A DNA stretch of 64,000 nt from Kitasatospora sp. MAA19. Lineage in GTDB: Bacteria; Actinomycetota; Actinomycetes; Streptomycetales; Streptomycetaceae. The notes beneath the pieces are model-generated. The model was not told where the DNA came from. It worked only from the letters and a program-made list of their open reading frames with translations, and did not search any database. Positions 8,038-17,819 of this stretch are shown piece by piece. The stretch is taken from positions 124,001-188,000 of the forward strand of contig NZ_JARXYZ010000005.1 in NCBI RefSeq assembly GCF_029894125.1, given 5' to 3'. The stretch's first letter is position 1. Each line of letters begins with the position of its first letter. The translations under genes were made by a program, and so were the position numbers.

Positions 8038-9099
8038 ATGGGTTCCGCCTGGAAGAACCTGCCCGAAGAGCTGTCCGAACCCGCCAGACGCCTGGCCGAG
8101 GAACTCCGGACCATCAAGGACGCCGCCGGGCTCTCGCTGTCCGAGCTGGCCACCCGGACGCACTACAGCCGGGCCTCCTGGGAGCGCTGGCTCAACGGCA
8201 AGCGGGTCATCACCGAGCAGGCGCTGGAGGCGCTGACGGGGGCGGTGGACTGCGACCGGGCCGCCCTGCGGGCGCTGTGGGAGCAGGCCGTGGCGACGCC
8301 CGGGGAGGACGGCGAGCCCGTCCCGGAGGAGGCTCCCGAGGAGGACGCGGCGGTCGAGGAGCCCCCGGCGGAAGGGCCCTCCGCACAGGCGCCCGCGGCC
8401 GGCCAACCGGACCAGCCGGACCTGTTGGACGGGACCGACCGGCCCGGCGACGCCGGGAGGCCGCCGGTGGCGTGGTGGCGGCACCCGGCGACGCTGCCGG
8501 TCGGCGCCGCCGTGCTGGTGACCCTGCTGGTGCTCGTCGGCCTGCGGATCACCCGGCACCAGGAGCAGCCGGAGGCCGTCGCCGAGCCCGTCCCGACCGC
8601 CTCGCCGACCGCCACCGAGGCCAAGCCCGTCCCGGCCACCCCCACCTGCCAGGCCGTCGGCTGCGCGCACAAGGACCCCAAGGCCACCGGCTGCGGCAAG
8701 GACGCCCGGACCCTGCAGACCGACGTCATCGGCAAGGTGGTCGTCTACCTCCGGTACAGCCAGACCTGCCAGGCGGCCTGGGCGGCGATCACCGAGGGCC
8801 AGCCGAAGGACTACGCGACCATCACCGACGGCTCCGGCGAGAGCGAGATGGCGCTCATCCACTGGGGCTACGACAACTACTCGTCGATGCTGGACGCGGC
8901 GGACCCCGCCACCACCTTCCAGGTCTGCGGGTACCAGCCGGCCGGGCACGTCTGCACCCCGACCGTCTCCGACCTGGCCACCGTGGTGGCCTCCACCCCG
9001 ATCCCGATCGGCCCCGCCTCACCGCCCCCGGGCACCGGCACGGGCTCGGCGGCCAGCGCGCAGCCGTCCAGCGCACAACCGTCGCCGAGCCGGTCCTAG
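8038..9099 (+). CDS. Membrane-anchored HTH protein with extracellular DUF2690 domain
   Basis: A 353-residue protein. Residues 1-80 form an XRE-type helix-turn-helix (LSLSELATRTHYSRASWERWLNGKR). A long acidic Pro/Glu linker follows, then one transmembrane helix near residues 155-175 (TLPVGAAVLVTLLVLVGL). The C-terminal domain begins at a C-x-A-V-G-C-x-H-K-D-P motif and fits DUF2690. The topology (DNA-binding inside, Cys-containing domain outside) suggests a one-component transmembrane sensor, but no ligand is known. ATG 8038 has GGAAGG four bases upstream; the in-frame TTG at 8026 does not. The stop is followed directly by an IS remnant. Confidence 0.75.
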   Translation: MGSAWKNLPEELSEPARRLAEELRTIKDAAGLSLSELATRTHYSRASWERWLNGKRVITEQALEALTGAVDCDRAALRALWEQAVATPGEDGEPVPEEAPEEDAAVEEPPAEGPSAQAPAAGQPDQPDLLDGTDRPGDAGRPPVAWWRHPATLPVGAAVLVTLLVLVGLRITRHQEQPEAVAEPVPTASPTATEAKPVPATPTCQAVGCAHKDPKATGCGKDARTLQTDVIGKVVVYLRYSQTCQAAWAAITEGQPKDYATITDGSGESEMALIHWGYDNYSSMLDAADPATTFQVCGYQPAGHVCTPTVSDLATVVASTPIPIGPASPPPGTGTGSAASAQPSSAQPSPSRS

Positions 9100-9100
9100 C

Positions 9101-9400
9101 AAGGACCAGCGGACACAACTGCACTCGTGGAGCTTTCACCAGCTCGGCCGGTTCATCGCCTACAAAGCGAAGCGGGCCGGGGTGCCGCTGGTGTACGTCG
9201 ACCCGGCGTACACCAGCCAGGAATGCTCCCAGTGCCGCCACATCGACCGGAAGAACCGGGTCGACCAGGCAACGTTCGCATGCCGGTCCTGCGGGACCGT
9301 CCTACACGCGGACGACAACGCGTCCCACAACATCGCCCGCAAGGGCGAGACCGTGTGGACCGCGGGGCGTGAGTCACGCGTCCCGGCCACCACAACCTAG
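9101..9400 (+). pseudogene. tnpB: 3' fragment of a TnpB-type gene (IS200/IS605 family)
   Basis: The reading frame from KDQRTQLHSW onward matches the C-terminal third of TnpB/OrfB. It includes WSFHQLGRFIAYKAKRAGV, the VDPAYTSQECSQCRHI zinc-ribbon start, the second CRSCG pair and the DNASHNIA segment with the last RuvC-like Asp. The catalytic N-terminal two thirds are absent, so it cannot encode an active nuclease. The match begins one base after the stop of the HTH gene, a sharp junction. The natural stop of TnpB is retained at 9398-9400. Confidence 0.85.
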
Positions 9401-9476
9401 GTGGCTCAGACGTGGGAGGCCACACGACAGCCAGCCGCGCCCTACCCACAAACCCGGTCGTTCACGGCCGGGTCAA
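9401..9476 (+). mobile_element. Right end of the IS200/IS605-type remnant, with hairpin
   Basis: After the tnpB stop come about 75 bp ending in an 8-bp hairpin, CCCGGTCG (9453-9460) and CGGCCGGG (9465-9472), with a TTCA loop. IS605-family right ends carry such a subterminal hairpin, and the omega-RNA scaffold of TnpB is made from this region. The first bases after the stem, TCA (9473-9475), are read on the other strand as the TGA stop of the sigma-factor gene, so the IS end and that gene abut or overlap. Confidence 0.65.
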
Positions 9477-10720
9477 GTTGACTCGAGGTACCCGCGCAGC
9501 TGCGCCGCGAAGGCGTGGTCGCGGAGCTTGATCAGCGTCTTCGACTCGATCTGGCGGATCCGCTCCCGGGTCACGCCGAACACCGTGCCGATCTCCTCCA
9601 GCGTGCGCGGGCGGCCGTCGTCCAGCCCGTAGCGGAGCTGGACGACCTGGCGCTCCCGCTCGCCCAGGGTGGCCAGGACCGCGTCCAGGTGCTGGCGCAG
9701 CAGCAGGAAGGTGGCGGACTCCGCGGGTGAGGCGGCGTCGGCGTCCTCGATCAGGTCGCCGAGCGCGACGTCGTCCTCCTCGCCGACCGGGGTGTGCAGC
9801 GAGATCGGCTCCTGGGCCAGCCGGAGCAGTTCGCGCACCCGCTCCTCGGTCAGTTCCAGGGCGGCGGCGATCTCGGCTGAGGTCGGTTCCAGGCCGCGTT
9901 GCTGCAGCAGGACGCGCTGCACCCGGACCACCCGGTTGATCAGCTCGACCACGTGCACCGGCACCCGGATCGTTCGGGCCTGGTCGGCCAGCGCCCGGCT
10001 CATCGCCTGCCGGATCCACCAGGTGGCGTACGTGGAGAACTTGTAGCCGCGGGCGTAGTCGAACTTCTCCACCGCCCGGATCAGGCCCAGGTTGCCCTCC
10101 TGGATCAGGTCCAGCAGGGTCAGCCCACGGCCCACGTAGCGCTTGGCGACGGACACCACCAGGCGCAGGTTCGCCTCGATCAGCCGGCGCTTGGCGATCC
10201 GGCCCAGCACCACCAGGGTGTCCAGTTCGCGGGCCAGGTGGTCGGGCGGCGGCGGGTCGCCGTTCAGCCGGTCCTCGGCGAACAGGCCGGCCTCGACCCG
10301 GCGGGCCAGCTCCACCTCCTCGACGGCGGTGAGCAGCCGGACCCGGCCGATCTCGCGCAGGTACTGGCGGAGCAGGTCCGCCGCCGGTCCGGCGACGCCC
10401 TCGGCCTGCGGGCGGGACTCCTCCCCGTCCCCACCGTCGGAGGACTCGCCGTCGGAGGACTCGCCACCGGGAGACTCACCGTCGGACTCCGGGGCCTCGC
10501 CGTCGAGCCCGGGCGCCTCGGCGTCGAGGTCCGGCTCCGGGCTCTCGGGGTGCCCCTCCGGCAGGCCCTGGGCGGGGACCCGGGCGCCGTCCGGGGGTGC
10601 GGCCCCGGCCCGGCCGTGGTCGGTCTCCTGCTCCCCGGTCGGGCCGCCGGGGTTCGGTCGGGTACTGGTGGTGGTCGGTGCGGCGGTCGCACCGGACGTC
10701 GCGGCAAGGCCTTGGTCCAC
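9473..10720 (-). CDS. RNA polymerase sigma-70 family factor (HrdB-like, group 1/2)
   Basis: About 415 residues. The N-terminal 125 residues are acidic, low-complexity sequence. After it come region 1.2 ([29 protein letters not shown]), regions 2.1-2.4 with the [29 protein letters not shown] core, region 3, and region 4.2 ([21 protein letters not shown]). These are housekeeping-type motifs, so it should read HrdB-like promoters; it may be a non-essential Hrd paralogue. I chose GTG 10720 because GAGGG lies six bases upstream; GTG 10801 and ATG 10726 have poor spacing. The last codons and stop lie at the boundary with an IS right end. Confidence 0.85.
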   Translation of the reverse strand: MDQGLAATSGATAAPTTTSTRPNPGGPTGEQETDHGRAGAAPPDGARVPAQGLPEGHPESPEPDLDAEAPGLDGEAPESDGESPGGESSDGESSDGGDGEESRPQAEGVAGPAADLLRQYLREIGRVRLLTAVEEVELARRVEAGLFAEDRLNGDPPPPDHLARELDTLVVLGRIAKRRLIEANLRLVVSVAKRYVGRGLTLLDLIQEGNLGLIRAVEKFDYARGYKFSTYATWWIRQAMSRALADQARTIRVPVHVVELINRVVRVQRVLLQQRGLEPTSAEIAAALELTEERVRELLRLAQEPISLHTPVGEEDDVALGDLIEDADAASPAESATFLLLRQHLDAVLATLGERERQVVQLRYGLDDGRPRTLEEIGTVFGVTRERIRQIESKTLIKLRDHAFAAQLRGYLEST

Positions 10721-10899
10721 GGGCATCCCTCGGGGCGGGCGCGACTCTGGCGGACCCGCGCTGGACGGAGGTGGGACACCCTCCAGTGTGCGGTACGCCA
10801 CGCTCCGTGGCCGAGACTCGTGCGCGGACTTTCTCCGCTGTTCCTGCCGGGCCGCCCGGGTCTACCAGGCCCCGCCCGTTCCCGCCGGCCCGCCCGCAC

Positions 10900-12804
10900 C
10901 TACAGCGCCGCGGCGCCCCGGCTGCGGAGCTGCTGGCCGTACTGCTGGAGCTGCCACAGCTCGGTCTGCACCGCGTGCAACTGCTCGGCGTCGGCCCGGT
11001 GGCCGAGCCGCTGCAGGTAGCCGCGCACCTCGGCGATCCGCCGGTCCACCGCCAGCAGGCGCAGCTTGACCAGGAACTCCCCCGCGTAGATCGCGTCCAC
11101 CTTCCGGCGCGAGCGCACCGGCTCGACGGTCAGCTCGGTCACCAGCGAACGCACCTGGTCGTCCGGGGCCGCCTCGCGCACCGCGTTGGTGAAGTCCGGC
11201 AGCGTCGCCCCGTACGCGGCGCCGCCGGCCTTGGCGATGGCCTGCCGGACGGCGGTGTAGGGCAGGGTGGGGAACTCGTCGTCGCCGTAGTGGTCGAAGG
11301 CCGGGCTGACCAGGTCCGGGTGCTGGAGCGCCAGTTTGAGCAACTCCCGCTCGACGAACTGGGCCGGGTCGCGCGGGTTGAGCCGGAAGGCGGGCTGGGC
11401 CGGTCGGGCCGGCGCGGGCTCGGGGCGGCGGCCGCGGTCGGCACCCCTGGGGTTCTGCTGGCGCTCGCGGTCCCAGCGGGCCAGCTGGGAGACCCGGCGG
11501 ACGACGAAGGGCTCGTCCAGGATGCCGAGCATGCCGGCCAGGCGGACGGCGTACTCGTGCTGGATCGAGCGGTCCTTGATCTTGGCGACGATCGGGGCCG
11601 CCTCCTCCAGCGCCGCCGACCGCCCCTCCGGGGTGTCCACCCGGTGCCGGGCCACCGCCGAGGTCAGCGCGAACTCGAACAGCGGGACGGGGTTGTCGAT
11701 CAGCTGCTTGACCGCCTCGTCGCCCTGGGCCAGGCGCAGCTCGCACGGGTCCATGCCGCCCGGGCTGACCGCGATGGAGGTCTTGGCGGCGAACTTCTGG
11801 TCGTCCTCGAAGGCCCGCAGGGCGGCCTTCTGGCCGGCCGCGTCGCCGTCGAAGGTGAAGACCGTCTCGCCGCGGTACTGCGAGGTGTCCATCAGCAGCC
11901 TGCGGATGATCTTGATGTGGTCCTCGGCGAAGGCCGTGCCGCAGGTGGCCACCGCCGAGGTGACCCCGGCCAGGTGGCAGGCCATCACATCGGTGTAGCC
12001 CTCGACCACCACCGCGCGGCCCGACTTGGCGATCTCCTTCTTCGCCAGGTCGATGCCGTACAGCACGTGCGACTTCTTGTAGATCGGCGTCTCGGGCGTG
12101 TTCAGGTACTTCGGGCCGTTGTCGTCCTCGCGCAGGCGGCGGGCCCCGAAGCCGACCACCTCGCCCGCGATGTCCCGGATCGGCCAGACCAGCCGGCCCC
12201 GGAAGCGGTCGATCAGACCGCCGCGCTGGCCCTGCGAGGCCAGGCCGCCGAGCAGGATCTCCTTGTCGGAGAAGCCCTTGCCGCGCAGGTAGCGGACCAG
12301 GTGCTCCCAGCCGACCGGCGCGTAGCCGACGCCGAAGGTCCGGGCGGCCTCCTCGTCGAAGCCGCGCTCGGCCAGGAAGCGGCGGCCGATCTCGGCCTCC
12401 GGCCCGGCCAGCTGCTCCTGGTAGTAGGCGGCGGCGACCTTGTGCGCCTCGACCAGGCGGGTCCGCTCGCCCTGCTGGTGGCGGGGGTTGTAGCCGCCCT
12501 CCTCGTAGCGCAGGGTGATGCCGGCCTGGGCGGCCATCCGCTCGACGGCCTCGGCGAAGGTGAAGTGCTCGATCTTCATCAGGAAGGCGATGGTGTCGCC
12601 GTTCTCCTGGCAGCCGAAGCAGTGGAAGACGCCCTTGGCGGGGTTCACGTAGAAGGAGGCGGACTTCTCGTCGTGGAAGGGGCAGACGCCCTTGTACTCG
12701 CCGCCGCCACCGTTGGTCAGCTGAACGTAGTCGCCGACCACCGCGTCGATCGGCAGTGCGCTGCGCACCGCCTGTACGTCTTCGTCCCTGATCCGCCCGG
12801 CCAC
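10900..12804 (-). CDS. dnaG: DNA primase DnaG
   Basis: This 634-residue primase synthesises RNA primers for replication. It has the N-terminal CHC2 zinc ribbon (Cys41, His44, Cys62, Cys65 in CPFH...HCFGC), the Toprim catalytic core (VVVEGYTDVMA and FDGDAAGQKA acidic motifs) and a C-terminal helicase-interaction domain. The start is GTG with upstream CCGGGG. It is transcribed in the same direction as dgt, which lies 59 bp upstream, and the sigma-factor gene downstream. Confidence 0.95.
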   Translation of the reverse strand: MAGRIRDEDVQAVRSALPIDAVVGDYVQLTNGGGGEYKGVCPFHDEKSASFYVNPAKGVFHCFGCQENGDTIAFLMKIEHFTFAEAVERMAAQAGITLRYEEGGYNPRHQQGERTRLVEAHKVAAAYYQEQLAGPEAEIGRRFLAERGFDEEAARTFGVGYAPVGWEHLVRYLRGKGFSDKEILLGGLASQGQRGGLIDRFRGRLVWPIRDIAGEVVGFGARRLREDDNGPKYLNTPETPIYKKSHVLYGIDLAKKEIAKSGRAVVVEGYTDVMACHLAGVTSAVATCGTAFAEDHIKIIRRLLMDTSQYRGETVFTFDGDAAGQKAALRAFEDDQKFAAKTSIAVSPGGMDPCELRLAQGDEAVKQLIDNPVPLFEFALTSAVARHRVDTPEGRSAALEEAAPIVAKIKDRSIQHEYAVRLAGMLGILDEPFVVRRVSQLARWDRERQQNPRGADRGRRPEPAPARPAQPAFRLNPRDPAQFVERELLKLALQHPDLVSPAFDHYGDDEFPTLPYTAVRQAIAKAGGAAYGATLPDFTNAVREAAPDDQVRSLVTELTVEPVRSRRKVDAIYAGEFLVKLRLLAVDRRIAEVRGYLQRLGHRADAEQLHAVQTELWQLQQYGQQLRSRGAAAL

Positions 12805-12863
12805 CCCGGAAGTCTACTGGGGTGGCCGGGGTTTCCGGCCGGCCGCGTAGCGGACCGGCCGGG

Positions 12864-14177
12864 TCAGGACCAGGCGGCGCCGACGAGCCGGGCGTGCAGG
12901 GCGAGTGCGGAGGCGTCGGTGAGGGTGGCGATCTGGTCGATGACCGCCCGCAGGGCGGCGCGGTCGTCCTCGGCCTCACGGTAGAGCGCGGCGAACACCG
13001 GGTCCAGGCCCTCGGGGGCGCGCTGGGCGAGCACGTACGCCAGCTCGGCGATCACGATCCGCTGGCGGGCCCGCAGCTGGGCCTGCTCGTCGCGCTGCAT
13101 CACGAAGCGGACGGCGACCGCCTTGAGCACCGCGCACTCCAGCCGGACACCGCGCGGCACCACCAGCTCGGCCGTGTACCGGGTGAGTCGGCCGGGGCCG
13201 TAGCGGGCCCGGGTGGCCTGCTCGGCGGCCAGGCAGAAGCGGCCGATCAGCTGGCTGGTGAGGTCCTTCAGCCCGGCCCGGGCGCGGGCCGTGCCGTCGT
13301 ACGCGCGGGGCCACCAGTCCTGGCCGAGCAGCCGGTCGAGGGCGGCGGCCAGCTCCTCCGGCCCGGCGTCCGGGGCGTAGCGCTCGGCGACCTTGAAGAG
13401 CTCGGCCCGTTCGCTCGGCGCGCGCAGCGCGGCCGGGTCGATGTGGCCGGCCTGGAGGCCGTCCTCGACGTCGTGGGTGGAGTAGGCGACGTCGTCGGAC
13501 CAGTCCATGACGGTGGCCTCGAAGCACTTGCGCCCGGCCGGGGAGCCGGCCCGCAGCCAGCGGAACACCGGCAGGTCGTCGGCGTAGACGCCGTACTTGG
13601 ACGAGGCCGGGTCGACCGGGTGCGCGCCGCGGGTCCACGGGTACTTGGTGGCGGCGTCGAGGGCGGCACGGGTCAGGTTGAGGCCGACGCTGCGGCCGGG
13701 CCAGGGCGCCATCCGGGCGGCGGGCTGCTCGCCCGGCGGGGCGAAGCGCTTGGGTTCGAGCCGGGTGAGGATGCGCAGCGACTGCGCGTTGCCCTCGAAG
13801 CCGCCGCAGGCCTCGGCGGCCTGGTCGAGCGCCTCCTCGCCGGTGTGGCCGAACGGCGGGTGGCCGATGTCGTGGGCCAGACAGCCGGCCTCCACGAGGT
13901 CCGGGTCGCAGCCCAGGGCCGCTCCCAACTCCCGCCCGACCTGAGCGCATTCGAGGGAGTGGGTGAGCCGGGTGCGGGGGAAGTCGGTGCGCATCGGGGC
14001 GACCACCTGGGTGATGCCGGCCAGCCGCCGCAGCGCCGCCGAGTGCAGCACCCGGGCGCGGTCGCGCTGGAAGGCCGTACGGCCCGGGCGCTTGTCCGGT
14101 TCGGGGACCCAGCGGGCCTCGGCGGTGCGGTCGTACGGGAACGGGGCGGCGGCGAGGCGGTTCGCGGTGTCATCCAT
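12864..14177 (-). CDS. dgt: Deoxyguanosinetriphosphate triphosphohydrolase-like protein
   Basis: A 437-residue HD-domain enzyme that hydrolyses dNTPs (typically dGTP) to the nucleoside and triphosphate. Metal-binding HD motifs are visible: [33 protein letters not shown] and [14 protein letters not shown]. The ATG has GAGGAG just upstream. It sits directly upstream of dnaG in the same orientation, the usual arrangement in actinobacteria, and probably shares its transcript. Confidence 0.92.
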   Translation of the reverse strand: MDDTANRLAAAPFPYDRTAEARWVPEPDKRPGRTAFQRDRARVLHSAALRRLAGITQVVAPMRTDFPRTRLTHSLECAQVGRELGAALGCDPDLVEAGCLAHDIGHPPFGHTGEEALDQAAEACGGFEGNAQSLRILTRLEPKRFAPPGEQPAARMAPWPGRSVGLNLTRAALDAATKYPWTRGAHPVDPASSKYGVYADDLPVFRWLRAGSPAGRKCFEATVMDWSDDVAYSTHDVEDGLQAGHIDPAALRAPSERAELFKVAERYAPDAGPEELAAALDRLLGQDWWPRAYDGTARARAGLKDLTSQLIGRFCLAAEQATRARYGPGRLTRYTAELVVPRGVRLECAVLKAVAVRFVMQRDEQAQLRARQRIVIAELAYVLAQRAPEGLDPVFAALYREAEDDRAALRAVIDQIATLTDASALALHARLVGAAWS

Positions 14178-14322
14178 ATGCTCCTCACCGTACGCCGCGC
14201 CCCCGACACCCGGGGTGAGCCGCGCGCGAAGGGGCGCGGGCCGGGGCGTGAATCCTGCGGTACGCGCTGGTGCCCGCCCCGGCCTGCCGTCTTCGCCCTC
14301 AGCCTCGCCCTCAGCCTCAGCC

Positions 14323-15318
14323 TCAGCCGCGGACGGCCTTCAGGACGGCGGCGGCCACCGCCTCCTGCCCCTTGGCGTTGGGGTGGATCGCCGCCAGGCC
14401 CGGGGCCGGGAACGGCGGCTCGACCCAGCGGGTGGCCTCGCCCGCGCACATGTCGTGCCCGGCCGAGGGGGAGGCCGCGTCCACGAACACCGCGCCGGCT
14501 CCCTCCGCGCGCTTCTTCAGCATGCCGTTGAGCTGCTGCTCCTTCTCCGAGAGGAAGCCCAGGTCTCCCCCGGCGACCGTCTTGCCCAGCACCGGCCGGC
14601 AGGCCTCCGGGTCGGACGGCAGCAGCGTCGGGTACCCGATCACGTACACCCGGGCCTGCGGGGAGCGGTGCTTGATGTCCTGCAGGATCCGGCCGAGCTG
14701 CTCACCGGCCGCGTCGACCTTGCGCTGCACCTGGTCGGTGCCGCCGGAGGCGTAGTGCTCGCGGCAGGGCGAGGCCGCGCGCGAGGCGCCGACCATGCCC
14801 TTCACCGCGTCCACCAGGTTCTCCTTGGCGCACTCCTTGACGACCTCCATGAAGCCCGCGTCGTTGCCGCCGATGCCGACCGTCACCAGCCGGGTGGCCG
14901 GGGTCAGCGCGTCCAGCTGGGGCGGGTTGGTGCCGTGGTCGGTCTCCTGGGCGCCGGTGAGGTCCCCGGTGCGGGCGCCGCTGCAGCTGACGTCCTGGAA
15001 CTTGTCGGCCGCCAGTCCGAGCCCCTTCGCCACCAGGGACGGGTAGTTGACCCCCGAGCGGGCGCAGCCCGTCGGCTCGCCCACCTGCGGGGCGATCTTC
15101 AAGCCGGCGGTGTACGAGTCGCCGAGGGCCACGTACGGGCCGGTGGGCGGCGGGGTGGGCTTCGGGCTCTTGGCGGGCAGCGCGCCCGCGAAGCCCGAAC
15201 CGCCGTCCGCCCCTCCCGCGCCGGTGCACCCGGCGAGCAGCAGTGCGGCCAGCCCGGCCGTCAGGGCGGCGGTCGGGCGCATGGTCCTGGACATGGTCGC
15301 GCGCGTGGTCGTGCGCAT
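14323..15318 (-). CDS. SGNH/GDSL-family lipase-like lipoprotein
   Basis: About 331 residues starting [16 protein letters not shown] signal peptide ends in a lipobox LLLAGC, so it is probably an extracytoplasmic lipoprotein. SGNH family blocks are present: block [12 protein letters not shown] with the nucleophilic Ser, the GGND block in [10 protein letters not shown] and the catalytic His in IHPNAKGQ near the C-terminus. Paired cysteines ([24 protein letters not shown]) fit the two-domain secreted actinomycete lipase/esterase type. ATG 15318 is preceded by GGGGGG; the longer frame from 15390 would place the signal peptide internally. Confidence 0.85.
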   Translation of the reverse strand: MRTTTRATMSRTMRPTAALTAGLAALLLAGCTGAGGADGGSGFAGALPAKSPKPTPPPTGPYVALGDSYTAGLKIAPQVGEPTGCARSGVNYPSLVAKGLGLAADKFQDVSCSGARTGDLTGAQETDHGTNPPQLDALTPATRLVTVGIGGNDAGFMEVVKECAKENLVDAVKGMVGASRAASPCREHYASGGTDQVQRKVDAAGEQLGRILQDIKHRSPQARVYVIGYPTLLPSDPEACRPVLGKTVAGGDLGFLSEKEQQLNGMLKKRAEGAGAVFVDAASPSAGHDMCAGEATRWVEPPFPAPGLAAIHPNAKGQEAVAAAVLKAVRG

Positions 15319-15459
15319 GGCATCCCCCCGGGGATAGGCGTCGCGGACAGCTCCGTACGGCGGCGCGTCCCCCGACGCCGCAAGAACCAACGAACGGCGC
15401 CACCGAATGACTCCCGCGACTCCCGACCGCTGACGACGGACCGGGCGGACCCGGCCCCG

Positions 15460-15503
15460 CCGGGCCTGCTCCGGGCCTGCTCCGGGCCTGCTCCGGGCCT
15501 ACT
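15460..15503. repeat. Four 11-bp tandem repeats spanning the PAC2 stop codon
   Basis: The unit CCGGGCCTGCT occurs four times in a row (15460-15470, 15471-15481, 15482-15492, 15493-15503). Only the last copy carries a G-to-A change, and on the minus strand that change makes the TAG stop (15499-15501) of the PAC2 gene. The other three copies lie just beyond the stop. Confidence 0.85.
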
Positions 15504-16443
15504 CCGCGCCGCGCTCGTGCTCGGCCAGGAACTGCTCGAAGCGCCGCCCCAGCTCGTCCGCCGACGGCAGGTCCACCGGCTCGGCCAGCAGGCTCTCCCG
15601 GCCCTCCGCGCCCGCCACCGCGTCGTACTGGCCCTCCATGCCGCGGATGGCCGAGCGCAACTCGCCGTCCCCGTGCGCCAGCTGCTCCTCGATGTCGGCG
15701 TACACCTCGCCGACCCGCTCGCGCAGCCGGTTGCCGGGCAGCACCAGGCCGGTGGCGGACTGCACCGCCTCCAGGATCAGCACGGCGGCGGCCGGGTAGG
15801 CCGAGCGCGCCACGTAGTGCGGGACGTGCACGGCGAAGCCCAGCACGTCGTGCCCGGCCTCGGCCAGGCGGTACTCCAGCAGCGCCTGGGCACTGCCCGG
15901 GACCTGCGCCTGCTCGAACCACTGCGGGTAGCCGGCCGCCAGGTCCAGCCGGTTGCCGTGCGGGGTCAGACCGACCGGGCGGGTGTGCGGCACGCCCATC
16001 GGGATGCCGTGGAAGTCCACCGACAGCCGGACCTCGAAGCGCTCCACCAGCTCGCGGACGGCGCCGGCGAAGCGCTCCCACTCGACGTCCGGCTCGGGGC
16101 CGGTGAGCAGCAGGAACGGCGCGCCCGCGGAGTCGCGGACGAGCTGGAGCAGGATCTCCGGCGGCTCGTAGGACGTCCACTGGTCGCGGTCGAAGACCAT
16201 CGCGGGGCGGCGCGCCCGGTAGTCGACCAGGCGGTCGTGGTCGAAGCGGGCCACCACCTGCGGCGAGCCCGTCTCCAGGAGGTGGGCCACCACCTGGCCG
16301 CCGGCCTCGCCGGCGTCCATGAAGCCCTCGAAGTGCTGGAGCAGCACGAGGCCCGCACCGGTGTCGCGCAGCTCCACGTTGGCCGCCGCCACCGCGGCCA
16401 CGCCCTGCTGATCCAGCTCGTACAGCGCCTGGAAGTCACGCAC
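15499..16443 (-). CDS. PAC2-family protein
   Basis: A 314-residue protein matching the PAC2 (proteasome assembly chaperone 2-like) family conserved in actinobacteria. Recognisable segments are the N-terminal [19 protein letters not shown], the [16 protein letters not shown] block and [19 protein letters not shown] in the centre. Actinobacterial members are soluble; a link to the proteasome is inferred from the fold and is not shown by the neighbours here. The TAG stop sits in a short tandem repeat. Confidence 0.88.
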   Translation of the reverse strand: MRDFQALYELDQQGVAAVAAANVELRDTGAGLVLLQHFEGFMDAGEAGGQVVAHLLETGSPQVVARFDHDRLVDYRARRPAMVFDRDQWTSYEPPEILLQLVRDSAGAPFLLLTGPEPDVEWERFAGAVRELVERFEVRLSVDFHGIPMGVPHTRPVGLTPHGNRLDLAAGYPQWFEQAQVPGSAQALLEYRLAEAGHDVLGFAVHVPHYVARSAYPAAAVLILEAVQSATGLVLPGNRLRERVGEVYADIEEQLAHGDGELRSAIRGMEGQYDAVAGAEGRESLLAEPVDLPSADELGRRFEQFLAEHERGAE

Positions 16444-17090
16444 CGCGCACCCAACCCCGTTCTCTACTCGTCACGACGTACCGGCTTCTCGTCCTCTCCA
16501 GCGTGCCGGGCACCGCCGGAATTCCCGACCGCCCCGGAAGGCGCGCCCGGCGGCCTCCGCCGACCGCTCCGGATCATGATCGCACCCGGGGGGAAAGCCC
16601 CTGGTCACGGGTGTTCAACGGCCCGGCCGGGGAGGTGCGGTGGAGGCCCGCACCGCCATTCGCGTGCCGCGAAGTGACGCACCGCCTTCTGGCGGGTATC
16701 GTCCTCTCGCTGCCTCGCATCGTCGCGTCGTCGTCACGTCGTCCGTAACGCCGTCGACCACGTCCCGGACCGGTGTTCGGCCAGCCACCCACGACGCATC
16801 TTGCCTTCACCTGGCCGCCTGCTTCCCTTCGCGCTCTCGTTTCCTCCTCGGCCATTTCGCGGACGCACACTGTCCCCTCGCTCATCCCGCCGGACCGGTC
16901 CGAGGATCCGTGTCCGTTCCGGCACCGCGCCGCCCGCTCCGGGCCGCCGCCCCCGCCCCGCCCGACCGGTCCTCCGGCGTGCACGGGTACCCGGCGGGCG
17001 GACTCCGGATCGGGGCGAACAGTCAAGCGCAGCCCGAGCCGCACCCCGGCACGGGAGGCACCCTCCGACCGATGAAGGACCGAAGGTTCC
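16444..17090. other. Long intergenic region between divergent PAC2 and GNAT genes
   Basis: This 647-bp gap separates divergently transcribed genes and must hold both promoters. The plus strand is C-rich (pyrimidine-skewed) for several hundred bases, so it looks unlike coding sequence. Frames crossing it lack Shine-Dalgarno sequences and family motifs. I see no tRNA, repeat or clear ncRNA. Confidence 0.4.
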
Positions 17091-17819
17091 GTGCCCGTAC
17101 CTGTCATCCTCACCGGCCGCACCGTGCGGCTGGAGCCCCTCGCCGCGCACCATGCCGAGGCCATCGCCAAGGCCGGCGCCGAGGACCGTACGACCTACGC
17201 CTTCACGCCCGTCCCGCACGGCCTGGAGGCGGCCCGCGACTACATCGCGCGGGCCCTCTCCGACCAGGCCGCGGGACGGTCGCTGCCGTTCGCGACGGTG
17301 AACCTCGCCGACGGCCGGGTGGTCGGCTCCACCCGGTTCCTGGAACTCGACTACTGGCAGGGCCCGGTGGTCTGGCCGCCGGTGCCCGGGGTGCCGGTCG
17401 GCGACCCGGCCACGGCCGTCCCGGACGCCGCCGAGATCGGCAACAGCTGGCTCTCGCCGCGCGCCCAGGGCACCGGCATCAACACCGAGGCCAAGCTGCT
17501 GATGCTGCGCCACGCCTTCGAGGAGTGGGGGGTGCAGCGGATCTCGCTGCGCGCCGACGCCCGCAACCAGCGCTCGTGCACCGCCATCGAGCGGCTCGGC
17601 GCCACCTCCGAGGGCGTCCGCCGGGCCCACTCGCGCGGGCTCGACGGCGTGGTGCGCTCCACCGCGTTCTACTCGATCCTCGACTCCGAGTGGCCCGCGG
17701 TGCGCGACATCATCGAGCTGCGGATCGCCGCCGCCACCTCGCCCAGCGCCCCGGATCCGGCGATCAACCAGGAGTGCCTTAGACACGGCGGCGGTCCCGG
17801 GCACCTGATCACGGCCTGA
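17091..17819 (+). CDS. GNAT-family N-acetyltransferase (RimJ/RimL type)
   Basis: A 242-residue GNAT acyltransferase. N-terminal L-T-G-R-T-V-R-L-E-P-L and the later WLSPRAQGTGINTEAKLLMLRHAFEEWGVQRISLRADARNQRSCTAIERLGA region give the acetyl-CoA loop and the N-x-x-S helix of the GNAT_3 subfamily. It presumably moves an acetyl group to an amine, but the substrate is unknown. The start is GTG with GAAGG five bases upstream. Its 3' end overlaps by 11 bp the convergent gene for the truncated ADP-ribosylglycohydrolase. Confidence 0.85.
   Translation: MPVPVILTGRTVRLEPLAAHHAEAIAKAGAEDRTTYAFTPVPHGLEAARDYIARALSDQAAGRSLPFATVNLADGRVVGSTRFLELDYWQGPVVWPPVPGVPVGDPATAVPDAAEIGNSWLSPRAQGTGINTEAKLLMLRHAFEEWGVQRISLRADARNQRSCTAIERLGATSEGVRRAHSRGLDGVVRSTAFYSILDSEWPAVRDIIELRIAAATSPSAPDPAINQECLRHGGGPGHLITA

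Noticed and set aside
10597..12984. 795-codon plus-strand frame across dnaG and the sigma gene
   Set aside because: It crosses two real genes in antisense and shows no protein family features.
14239..14284. Possible hairpin GGCCGGGGCG / CGCCCCGGCC after the GDSL gene
   Set aside because: The loop is 26 bases long, so it is a weak terminator candidate and was not listed.
16574..17170. 198-codon minus-strand frame in the PAC2-GNAT gap
   Set aside because: It overlaps the start of the GNAT gene, has Arg/Gly-rich composition and no RBS or motif.
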